Below are positions 1 through 10,480 of a stretch of DNA of 64,000 bases, piece after piece. Both the position numbers and the translations under genes were made by a program. Every line of letters starts with the position of its first letter. The first letter of the stretch is position 1. The notes beneath the pieces were generated by a model. It searched no databases and had not been told where the DNA came from. It saw nothing but the letters and a program-made list of their open reading frames with translations. Origin of the DNA: Corella eumyota (taxonomy: Eukaryota > Chordata > Ascidiacea > Phlebobranchia > Corellidae); assembly GCA_963082875.1 (NCBI GenBank), contig OY720102.1:7564001-7628000 (forward strand), read 5' to 3'.

Positions 1-63
1 CTTTAATATGCCTTAAAATTTCGATAAAAATACTTCTTAAAAAAGTTTTTTTTTTTTTTTTAG

Positions 64-3000
64 TATTGTTGAATCCCGTATTATGTCGAACGGAATTGTT
101 CATTTTATTAACGGGACGCTGCCTTATAATGGATATGACTTTCCTACCTCTAATGAAATACCTGAATTGGAAACTTTTTCTCAAGTAAATTTTTTACGAT
201 TATTTTTAATGTAATATGACAGCTAACTTCTTAACAAAACTATAACTGGTCAAAACAGTTGACTTTACTACATAAGGTTCTGCGTTCGATCCCCACCGCT
301 CTTATGCTGAAGCGCCGTTAAGTAAGGCGCTATTAACGGTATGAACTCCTGCTAAGACAATACTAAATCAGCAGCATAATTATCAAACATTTATAATCTG
401 TAATATTCCAAGACTGCCAAAGGCAACTTGATACTGGGTCGGAGTAACTGATGTTACTGTATGTTTAGGTCGTGAAGTCGACTTTTCCACATTGAGGATA
501 AATAAAAAGCCATGTTTAAACAAATTTATTTTTTAGCTGCTAAACTTTACCGGATTGACCAAGCACTTGTTGTTAAGAGTATTTATAAAATGGACAATGC
601 TTCTTCCCACTTCGAGTTCCTTCCGAAGACTGTCTGTTTACAAACAAAGATTGCTAACTACCGACAAGGAATATGCTTTGGAGCTTAACAAGTAGGTTTT
701 AGGACATTTTTAAACGTTTTTTTTGTAAATATTTTTTCCTTGATGTGGAAAGGTCGAATGCGCGACCTAAACAGAGTAACATCAGTTACTTCGACCCAGT
801 CTCGAGTTGCCTTTGGCAGTTTGGGATATTATATAGTCTATAATTGCCCGGTAATTATGCTGCTGGTCAAGTGCTTGCTCAACAGGAGTTTATACCGTTT
901 ATAGCGCCTTACTCAAGGGCGCTACAACATAAGAGCAGGAGGGATTGAACCCACGACCCCATAGTGGTGTAGCAAGTGTTCTTACCACTACACCACGCTG
1001 CCGGTATTTGTTAAAGACTATAAAAAAACGTTTCCAAAATAGTTAACACATGTTTTAAATTATAAAATAAACTATTTTTTTGATGCTGACGTTTCTGTTG
1101 CTTAAATCTCTACTACTTTTATGCTGTAGCGACCTTAAGCAAGACGTTATAAACGATATGAACTCATCTGAGCTAAAACCAATCACCGGTTTAATGATCG
1201 TGCATTTGTTTTCTAGAAAATATCAAACTTCAAAAGTCAACTTAAGGCTAGGTCGGGGTAACAAATGTTACCCTATGTTTGGGCTGTGACGTCGACCTTT
1301 TAAAAAAAATTATTAAACTTAATGTATCCTAAGGTAACACATTTTCATGTTCTATTAAAGCGACGTAAACTTGTTTATTGATAATTTATTTCAGATACCA
1401 CATTATTGATCATTCTTTTCTTCTACCGACCGATTTGGTAAACGTGGGGACCTTCACAACATTGCAGGGTTCTGAGTATGTCATTGAACACTATTTATTG
1501 AAAAACTTTAAGGGTGTCCTAATGTTATTTTTGGTTTTTGGGCAGTGTTTAAGCTATCCGTGAACGCCGGGCTTAAGAGCAAATAGTGTGTCGTTGGTGC
1601 GGCTTGAACCTAAAACCTTTTGTCTCGTAGTCCGACGCCATAGGACCGGTTCACTTGTTAATAATTTATATTTAATAGGGCTTAGTGGACAAAATATATA
1701 TACACACATTTATATGTATGTATGTATGTCTTATTTATAGACTTTCGAAATAAATAAAACTGCCATTTGTGGTGTGCAGGTAAATTATCGCAGGCAAATA
1801 TTGGTTAAGATTTGCGACCATTTAAATACAGTTAAAATCGACTAGTAAGACCTATTTGGTAAAAATATTTTTAAGTTAAATGAGCAACTTTTAGTTGACC
1901 CATGTCAATAAAAAAAACGGTTGTGAAAATCTTACGACATGAAAAATATATTGAGAAAAACAAAATTGTAAATTTATTTTTGTACAGTGTCGATGTAAGA
2001 TGTTCGGAGAAAAAAATTGGACAAATTGTTTTTGGTGCGGGCGAAGTTTTTATGACATCGATATTAATCGAGCATTCGCCCAAAACAGGAATCCTTGCAG
2101 CTACTTATATTTTAGATGGGGTACGTTTTTTTGGGAGGGTGGTATATTTTTATCCTCGATGTGGGAAGGTCGAATGCGCGACCTAAAAATATGGTAACAT
2201 TACCTACCCATACCCAGTCTCAAGTTGCTCTTAGCAGTTTGGGATATTATATAGATTATACTTGCTCGGTAATTATGCTGCTGTTTAAGTGCTGGCTTAG
2301 CAGGAGTTTATACGGTTTATAGCGCCTTACTTATGGGTGCTACATCGTGAGGGCAGTGGGAATTGAACCCGGGACCTTATGGTGGTGTTACAAGTGTTCT
2401 TTAGATTGGTCTAACCAACTTAGAAAAAAGACCGCTTAACTTAACTACCGGACTATAATCAAGCTAATAAATATATTAATTTTTGCCTAGGTATTAGAAC
2501 CACCATCTATAGGCGGGAGATGCGACATTAGGAACAACGTTACAATTGAAGGCACTTGTAGCGTGTGTGTCAATTCAGCAATGCAATGTCCGACTGGCAT
2601 GGTTCTAATTGGCAGGAGGGACGCCACGTGCATGAGCAAGATAGCAACGGTAAGTTTAAGAAAGTTGTTGGATCACTCGTACTTTACGGTTCTCGGAAAA
2701 CTTTGGACAGAAGAGTACGAAAGAGAATTTACGAGGACCGTCAAGTACGAGAGAGAATTATTGAGGACCGTAGAGCAGGGGTCGGCAACCACCGCCGACT
2801 AAGAGGGAACAAGCAAGGACCGCAAAGTCCGAGAGAGAATTAGCTAGGACCGTAAAGTACAAGTGATTTAAATATTTTACCGCACCTGTAGATATTTACT
2901 ACTCACGTTTAGGCAATATTCAATACACTTTTACCGACTAAAAAATCAAAGCATTTTTCTTTTATTTTTAAACCGCAGCCTCACGGCAATATAAGGGCAG

Positions 3001-6000
3001 ACAAGCCGATCTCAGGATGTGTGCCGATATGTTACAAAGGGGATATCACTCCGAAATGTTGCGATGATTATTTCGGAAAAGATTGCCACGCTTGCCCAGG
3101 TTTAAAACTACATTTTTTAATCTGTTTTAGAAATCTTAATAAATTCTAGGCAAAAAGTAAGCCGGCAGCGTAATGTGGTGGTCAAAAGCCTTTACCACAT
3201 GATTGCTTGGGTTCAATCCTCACTGATCTCATGCTGTAGCGCCTTCGAGTAAGGCGTTTTAAACGGTATGAACTCCTGATGAGAAAACACTGAATAGGCA
3301 GCTTAATTAACAGGCATTTATAACTTATAATATCACAAACTGTCATAGATAACTAGAGACCGCTAGGTTGTGGTAACTACTGTTACTCTATGTTAAGGTC
3401 GTGAAGTCGACCTTTCCACATCGAGGATAAATAAATATAAAAAAGTGTGGCTTACCTAAAAATATCGACGTGTTTTGTTCTAGTCCATTTTTTTCTTTAC
3501 TTTTAGGCGGAGTTGATAATGCTTGTTACCAAAACGGAGAATGCAACGATGGTGTGAACGGTACTGGACAATGCACTTGCAATACTGGCTTTAGGGGTTT
3601 TGCTTGCGAGCTTTGCGAACAAGGAAGGTAGAAAAAACAAAAAAATGCCTTAATTTAAAAATAATTTTTTAACACGGGGCCACATGGAAGACATACTATT
3701 TTTCAATTTTTTTTTCTTGATATATTTTAGAGTTTAAAATGAGTATCATTTTTGTATAAATAAATTTGTAGTGTGTAGATGACTTAGAACTTTGCATATT
3801 TTTTCTCTTTTTTGAGGTAAAATACCACATGAAACTAAAGTCTAGCCTTTAAAGTGTTATGTTACAGAGTTTTGCAATTTTGTAAGTGATGTATATAGCA
3901 CGTTAGTATGGGTGACAATGATTCATAAAATGGCTTTACAACCTTTAAAAATGTCTGTGGCACTTATAATTTAATTTTCAAAAATACTGGAAAATGATTA
4001 ACATGAAAAAACCAGGTTACCGTATTTTTTTGTGTAACGTAGAAAGTACCAAGTAGCGTAGTGAATGTATACAAGCAAGTACTTTCTGCGTCATCACAAA
4101 CAGGGCTTCCCTTTTCTTTTTTTTAAATAATTGTAATTTTTTTCAAAGTTGTATAAAAAGTAGGTGAAATCATTTAAAGTTAAAATCATTTTCGTGTTCA
4201 GTGATACCAACTTTATTAATTTTTGACTATACAAATATTGCTAATATATGACTTTAAATAATAAAATCTATTCTAAATTCTAAATCCTAAAGAAAAATTG
4301 GGTTTTAGATTTGGGTATGACTGTAGTATATGTACATGTTCACGGAATGGAAGATGTGCTGATGGAATAAAAGGCGATGGGAGCTGCTTCTGCGACCAAG
4401 GATGGACGGGAATCAATTGTGACAAGGTATATGTCATATTTTGATTGGACTTTACTTATTTTTTGACTTTATTTATGTTAATGCAAATTAGCTTCGATTA
4501 TCAGAAAATACTTTTTAGTCGAATTTTAGTCAATTTCATCCTAGGTAATTCTTTTTTTGTATTTTTGGGTACTAGCTAATTCTCTTTTTTAGTTAACGAT
4601 TCTCGCCAATTCTCTATCCTACTTTACGATTCTCGTTCTTTTTCTCTTATTTTTTAGGGTACTAGCTAATTTTTTTTAGTACCGAACAATCCTTGCTAAT
4701 TATCACTTGTACTTTACCCCCTTGACTTATTCTCTTTTGTGCTTTACGATCCCCGCTAATTTTCTCTCGTACTCTATGGTCCTTGCTAACTTTCTCTTGT
4801 ACTTTACGGTCCTAGCTAATTCTCTGTTGTACTTTACGGTCCTCGCAAACGATTTTCTCTAAATCTTGTTCTTACTTTACGGCCCTTGCTTATTATTTTT
4901 TGGTACTCTACTGGTCTTTGCTACTGTTTCTTGTACTTTCGTACGTTTTACCAAGAGCCGTAAGTGGTCCCAATAATTTATATCCAGGGTACGAATTAAC
5001 GTTTAAAAAACGATTTGCTAAAAATGAGGTTGAATTTTTAGAGCAATAGTTAGGTCCAAGTCACAATCTTCGTTTTTTAATAACACTTGACGCGTTGCGT
5101 GACTTTTTAAAATGTAACGTACTGTTAAACAATCGTTAATTATTTTTGGCACAAAAAACGACACATTTTTGATTACTTTAAAGCTGTGTTAAGTATTTAA
5201 AAAATTGCGCACTAACTAAACGAACTCGGAGGTGAGGTTTACGCATTGCTAAACATGGAAAGTTTTTGTTATTAAATGCCCTAAAGTACTACATTTACGC
5301 AGGATTATGTTGATTTAATTATAAATGTGTTAAACCGGTTAAAAATAGATCGTAACAATACACAAATACACACGAAAGTATTATTATCGCTTGAACTTTT
5401 TTTGTTGATTCGCTATTTCTAATATATTTGTAAAAAACGATTCACTAATTTAAAAAAAACAATTCGCGAATAGCGACCCGTTATTTCGTTCCCTGACATC
5501 AACTTGCAAATAAACGAACATTGGCGCTAAAATTTGATTTTTTATTGTTTTTAGAAACTAGCACACCCTTCCAACTGCACCAATTGCGTTGAAAACGCGG
5601 TCTGTGTAGAAGGCGGTGTTTGCGAATGTATGCCGGGCTACTTGGGCGCTGGTAATCACGAATGCAACTTACCCGACCTGTGCAACGAACAGCCCAACGG
5701 AGGCTGTTCTCGGCATGCATCGTGTAGGCAAAACATACTGCAGGTTATCTGCACCTGCTTGAACCCCTATAGTGGTAAGTTATCATTTTTTTATATATTT
5801 ATTTATCGTTGATGTGGTAAGGCCTTACTTACGACCTAAACATAGAGTAACAACAGTTACCCCACCCAGTCCCAGGTTGACTTTGGCAGTTTGAAATGTT
5901 ATAGATTATAATTGCCAGATAATTATGCTGCTGATAAAGTGTTGGCCCAGTGGGAGTATATACCGTTTATAGCGCCTCACTCAAGGGTGCTACGACATGA

Positions 6001-9000
6001 GAACAGTTAGGATCGAACTAAGGACCTCATGTAGTCAGGCCAAGTGTCAAAAGTCGACATAGACTAATAAAGGTTTAGGTACTATGTATTTCTATAATTT
6101 TTGTTATTTAGGTGATGGTTATGTATGTGAAGGTAATAATCCATGTAATAGTGACAACAGTGCTACTGCTTGCCACGAATTCGCCCGCTGCATATACATT
6201 GGTGCTGAAGTTACCAGGTAAAATACTTCAAATTTTATTTCCTAAACGCTGTGTAGGTATCTAATTTCTGTACACTATTTTTGTACGATTTTAAAATAGT
6301 AAGTGTATATTAACATAGGTTCTTGCAAAACTGCAGTAGTCATTTTTATTTAAATTCTACTTTAAGTAAGGTCCAATATTTTTTTGTATATATCTTTATC
6401 CTCCATGTGAGAAGGTCGAATGCGCAACCTAAACATAGAGTGACATCAGTTACTCCGACCAAGTCTCTAGTTACCTTTAGGGATATTATATAGATTATAA
6501 TTGCCAGGTAATTATACTGCTAGTTAAGTGTTGACTCAGCAGGAGTTTATACCGTTTATAGTGCCTTACTCGAGGGCGCTACAGCATGAGATCAGCGGGG
6601 ATTAAACCTACAACCTCATATGTGGTGTAGTAAGTGTTCTTACCACTACACCACGCTGTCTGCTAATATATAAATATTAAAAGTTGTTAAATTACAGATG
6701 CAGTTGCCTGCCTGGTTATACCGGCGACGGGAAGTACCGGTGCGACCCGGATAGCGACCAGACGCGACTGGAGGCAAAAAGATGTGCGGTAGAAAATGGC
6801 GGGTGCTCGGAAGATGCCAGCTGCGTAGATTTGCCACCGAGTAGCACTGCGCAAAATTTGCCGAACGTTCAGTGCACTTGTAAAAAAGCCTTCGTCGGTA
6901 AGAATTTAGTTTTTGGATAAAAATTAATTTATTTCAGAAAATTGTAATAATTTAAGTAGAAGATTGTGCTTGATTTAATTTTTTATTAAGCTTGTCCTGA
7001 CATAATAATTTATTTTTCGTAGTTATTTTTACTTTGTTTCACGACCTAAACATAGAGTAAAATTAATTACCCCAAACCAGTCTCAAGTTGCTTTTGACAG
7101 TTCGAAATAATATAGGCTACGACTTCTTAAAAATTAGACTGCTGATATATATCTTAGTAAAAGTTTATACCGTTTATAGCACTATATTTAGCAGCACGAG
7201 AGCAGTGGGGATCAAACCCACGACCTTTTAAACTTTATGAAAAACTTTAAAAGTTTATTTTACATTATTCAACTAACTAACTCTTTTGGTTAGATTTGTT
7301 TAATTTTATTTTAATGATTTTAAATGATTTATTTAAAAAAACATTTTTTAGGCAACGGCCTAGTCTGTAACGGCAACATTCTTCAAGCTCTTAGTCAAGA
7401 ACAGTACAACACTGGAAAATTCTACCAAAAAGTAAGTATTTGAATCTTTAAATACTACAAATATATTTAAAAAATACTCTTTATTTTATAAGCATTTTTT
7501 TAAATGTTGTGATTTTATAAATTTAATTAATTTTTCTTATGTTTTTGAACTTTGTATGTTTTTATACAGATCATTCGAAAAAGATTTTTTTTCAAACTGC
7601 AAAAGGCAAAAAATATTACCCTTTTCGTACCAGCCGATCAGTTCTTAGTGTACAGGAAACTTAAATATAAGATGCTGTCTAGATTAACAGTCAACGGTAA
7701 GTAAAAATGTTTTTTTTAGGTGGTGAAACTTGCCATGCCCTTTTTCGGTATTGTAACGTATTGAGTTTCAGGTTCAATCTATTTAAGCTTATTCAAATAG
7801 AATCAAAATAAATACTCAAAATATTAGAATATGCATTCAACACTAAAAAAGAACTAGTTTAAAAAAGCTTACATACTAAAAACACAACCCGCAAACGATT
7901 GAGATAACAGTAGGCGTAAACACGTGACTTGAAGAAATAAAAGGTGTAAGCACGTGACTTAAAAAGTAGATAACGACACTCCAATATTGTTACTTATATT
8001 TTTTGCTATTTAAATAGTGAATTATTTGTTTAAATATTGTACTTACATTTTAAAGTTTAGTCAACTATGTAGGCCTATATAGCGACGTGGTGTAGTGGTT
8101 ATCACTTGGCTTTACTACGTGAGGGTTCGGGTACGATCCCCACTGCCACCAAAATATTTAAAATCTAAGTACGCTTGCTAAAATAACTGCGTATGTATGC
8201 CTAAATAGCGACTCGGTTTAGTGGCTATAGTAATTGACTTTAATACTTGTGGATTTGGGTACGATCCTCATTGCCACCAAGTTGTGGAGCCTTGTACACT
8301 TACATCCCAACCAAAGTGTTATCGGCGAATTTTTCTTTAGAAAATTAAAAAAAATTAAATGTCAAACTCGATTATACGACGCGTAACTTAACTACTGGAG
8401 GCCTTATGTACGATCCCTACTGCCAGTAAATAGTAGAACCTTATATACTTGCTTCTTAACTAAAACTCAATCGGCAGGTTCATTTTCGGACAAAATTTAA
8501 CAATTAATCCTAAATTATCTTAAAAACTCAAAGGTAGGAAAGACACGAAACTTGACTTTACTACTTGAAGTCTTGGGTACAATCCCCACTGCCAGTTTTA
8601 AATTTACGAATAAGTTTAAAAAAAAAAAAAATTTCAAATTGCCTTAGAAAACCCAAAACCGGGTAGTCGTAACAAAAGGCCTTTATGTTAAAACCATAAG
8701 TTAATAAAAATGTAAAAAAAGGCAATTTTTTTTCAAATTCTTAACCAGGCAAATCTTATCTGTCGTCCGATCTGCGAAACATGTCCGCTCTGTTGGTCGA
8801 CTCACGTGATGCATTTCCAGTTCAGACCCTTTCAGACGGTTCCATCTACGTAAACGGCGTCAAAATTTTAACCAAAGACATTATTGCAACGAACGGGGTG
8901 ATACACGTTATGAAGGGTATCATACCGAGCGAAATAGCCCCCCTTATCCCAGTAGCGACCACCCCTAAACAAGGTAATTTAATCTTAGATAGTTATTTTT

Positions 9001-9713
9001 AAAAATTTTTTTAAGGGGGCACATAATAAATATTTATAATAAATAATTTGTCATTTTAGTGTCAACTTCAACCAAAATTAAAACGACCACACGCTTACAA
9101 CCCATATCTGTGACCCCCAAGTTTAAAACAACATTTTCATGGGCTCCATTCCAAACGTACCCAGTTGGTAACACAACAAGCCCGATTGTGGACGGGGGTG
9201 GGTTATCGCCCCCTAAAAAAACTGTAACTCCTAAAACTAAGCGCCCAAATCGATCTGGGGCCGGCGCAAAAGTCGGCATAGCCGTTGCGATAATGTTTCT
9301 CGTGGTTATTGTGATTGGGCTGCTTTATTGGAAAAAAAGAAGCACTATGTTTGTGTTTAGGCCGTTGTCGGTAAGTTTTTTGTTTTTTTGAAAAAAATTT
9401 AAATTGTATTTGATTAACTGTACTTGTTTTTTTTATGTAGCGATTAGTAGTTGTGCAGGCATCTTTGTAAATTTTCAAAACCTTTTATTTGAACTAGGAA
9501 CGCCCTAGAATGTCACCGGAATTTGATCAAATCGGCGAAGAAGACAATTTTTCGTTCAGCGTAGGCATGGGCAATCCTGCGTACGATTCGACCGGATTTA
9601 ACGAGCCCGAATCGTCCGACGATATCTTACTGAAGTCGCATGAAAATACCGGCTTGCCAGAAACCCAAAACGATGAATTGAATTTGTTGGGAGGTTTTGA
9701 TGAGCTAGAATAA
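64..9713 (+). CDS. Stabilin-like FAS1/EGF scavenger receptor, 3' part (16 exons, 5' partial)
   Basis: Probable endocytic receptor of the stabilin family. Exons: 64-184, 537-691, 1395-1523, 1988-2120, 2491-2649, 2979-3099, 3507-3627, 4309-4426, 5555-5774, 6112-6217, 6698-6897, 7352-7431, 7570-7696, 8749-8973, 9060-9370, 9498-9713; all phases agree and give 846 codons plus stop. Visible residues: the end of one FAS1 domain (MSNGIVHFING), a complete FAS1 (about 41-179, with KYHIIDHSF), a Cys-rich linker, then EGF/laminin-type modules (about 233-535: CCDDYFGKDCHACPGG, CDQGWTGINC, CSCLPGYTGDG), a last FAS1 (about 540-655, ATNGVIHVMKGI), a Thr/Pro-rich stalk, a membrane helix (about 743-762) and an 84-residue tail with NPAY at 801-804 and an acidic end (FDELE). 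Vertebrate stabilins have the same order but carry a Link domain before the last FAS1; none is visible here. The donor after 1523 (AT|GTTATT) is the least certain boundary. The start codon lies outside the window. Confidence 0.88.
246..506 (+). mobile_element. tRNA-headed SINE, body intact, head decayed
   Basis: Family features used here: a tRNA-like head (GTGGTGTAGTGGTAAGAAC; GTGGGTTCAATCCCCACTG), a body with CTGTAGCGCCCTTGAGTAAG, a GACTGGGTCGGAGTAAC block and a tail ending CACATCGAGGATAAA. In this copy the A-box part is degraded but the rest can be followed to ATTGAGGATAAATAAA. It resembles the composite SINE reported from Ciona (Cics-1), a comparison from memory. Confidence 0.8.
738..1004 (-). 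mobile_element. tRNA-headed SINE, full length
   Basis: Full-length minus-strand copy from the GATGTGGAAAGGTCG tail to the ACCACGCTGCCGG head. Confidence 0.9.
1100..1300 (+). mobile_element. tRNA-headed SINE body, heavily diverged
   Basis: ATGCTGTAGCGACCTTAAGC and GGTCGGGGTAAC mark the body. An unrelated-looking stretch replaces the middle, and the head is missing. Confidence 0.6.
1558..1840 (-). mobile_element. Second tRNA-derived repeat family, copy 1
   Basis: Contains TTGGTGCGGCTTGAACC (minus-strand B-box) and a flank ATCGCAGGCAAATATTGGTTAAG. The same pair of blocks occurs at 27702-27905. Confidence 0.55.
2148..2405 (-). mobile_element. tRNA-headed SINE
   Basis: Minus-strand copy abutting the splice donor of stabilin exon 4. 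Its head is cut short near 2405. Confidence 0.85.
2680..2865. repeat. Minisatellite, about 30-bp unit ACGAGAGAGAATTAxCGAGGACCGTAAAGT
   Basis: About five imperfect units in a stabilin intron, based on TACGAGAGAGAATTA followed by GAGGACCGT. The unit recurs at three other places in the window. Confidence 0.7.
3161..3436 (+). mobile_element. tRNA-headed SINE, full length
   Basis: Full-length copy from GCCGGCAGCG to ACATCGAGGATAAA in a stabilin intron. Its A-box is slightly changed (GTAATGTGGTGGTC). Confidence 0.88.
3839..4262 (+). repeat. Dispersed 0.4-kb repeat, copy 1 (with hairpin)
   Basis: Copy 1 of the element described at 18301-18740, in a stabilin intron. Its hairpin arms are at about 4031-4049 (GTAGAAAGTAC) and 4079-4099 (GTACTTTCTGC). 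The copies differ by many single bases and small gaps, so they are not recent duplicates. Confidence 0.8.
4545..4945. repeat. Minisatellite, same 30-bp unit as 2680-2865 but inverted
   Basis: Ten or more diverged units read GCTAATTCTCTCTTGTAC then TTTACGGTCCT, the reverse complement of the 2680-2865 unit. It lies in the stabilin intron after 4426. Confidence 0.7.
5809..6052 (-). mobile_element. tRNA-headed SINE
   Basis: Minus-strand copy. Its head is decayed (CCTCATGTAGTCAGGCC). Confidence 0.82.
6400..6662 (-). mobile_element. tRNA-headed SINE, nearly full length
   Basis: Minus-strand copy ending ACCACTACACCACGCTG, close to the acceptor of the next stabilin exon. The GGCAACTCGAG block is partly deleted. 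Confidence 0.88.
7036..7226 (-). mobile_element. tRNA-headed SINE, partial
   Basis: Minus-strand body from CACGACCTAAACATAGAG to the B-box. Several internal deletions. Confidence 0.75.
8080..8605 (+). repeat. Run of four tRNA-like SINE-head modules
   Basis: Modules at about 8085-8157, 8203-8278, 8370-8430 and 8535-8600 each carry an A-box-like and a B-box-like part (GTGGTGTAGTGGTTATCAC; GGGTACGATCCCCACTGCCA). They resemble the head of the SINE family without its body, and decay from left to right. Located in the stabilin intron 7697-8748. Confidence 0.65.
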
Positions 9714-10480
9714 CATTTTTTTTAATTCCTTATTTAATAAGTTATAGATTGCCACCGTATAGTGCTATGTTCCATTTAATGACATACCCTTAAAACTTTT
9801 TATTTTTTGCAATATATTTTTAAATTAGAAAAACGTTAGGACTTTTATGCACTAATTAGATATAGTTATCATTTGTTAGAGGCTGTATGATATAGCAAAA
9901 CTCTAATAAAATGTTGGCTTATTCAAATGTAATTAGCATTTTTTCGGTTTTTTAATTTTACTTTTTTTGCAATACCAATACGTTTTTACCTTAGTTATAA
10001 ATTCAATCTTGTGCAATTTTTGTATATGAATATTGTTAACGATTTTTTTCTGTATTGTACATATCAATCATTTTATTTAAAAGTTGTAATAAAGATGCCA
10101 AATTTTTATCGTAAAAATCAACATCTTTTCTATACTAAAGGCATTTTTTATGTTTAAAGTGGATTAGGCATATATATATTTGAATGCTGAATGAATGTTT
10201 GCTCATAAAAAAATACACTTTATACGAGCATAACCTTATTTTTTATACTAAACTTTTGTTTTATTTTTACTAAATTTTCGCAAAATGTAAACATTTTATT
10301 AAATCTACAATGACCTAACTAGTATACTAGATAAAAAGAATTGATATGAGCATTTCTTTAAGCCTGATATGAGCATTTCTTTAAGTGTGTTGTCAGTCTC
10401 TTAATCACCTTAAATATAATGTTTAAATTGCAATTCGCAAAAATAATAATTTTTATTTAATTTGCGGTTTAAGAGCTTTT
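9714..10480. other. 3' UTR and AT-rich spacer
   Basis: After the stabilin stop codon come the presumed 3' untranslated region with two poly(A) hexamers and then AT-rich DNA. A short direct duplication of 'TTTTAATGTAATATAAGTCAG' type sequence near 10517-10570 belongs to the first satellite unit. I see no gene. Confidence 0.6.
9905..10093 (+). terminator. Polyadenylation signals of the stabilin-like gene
   Basis: Two AATAAA hexamers, at 9905-9910 and 10088-10093, lie 192 and 375 bases after the stop codon on the coding strand. Either could define the mRNA 3' end. No transcript data are available. Confidence 0.5.
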
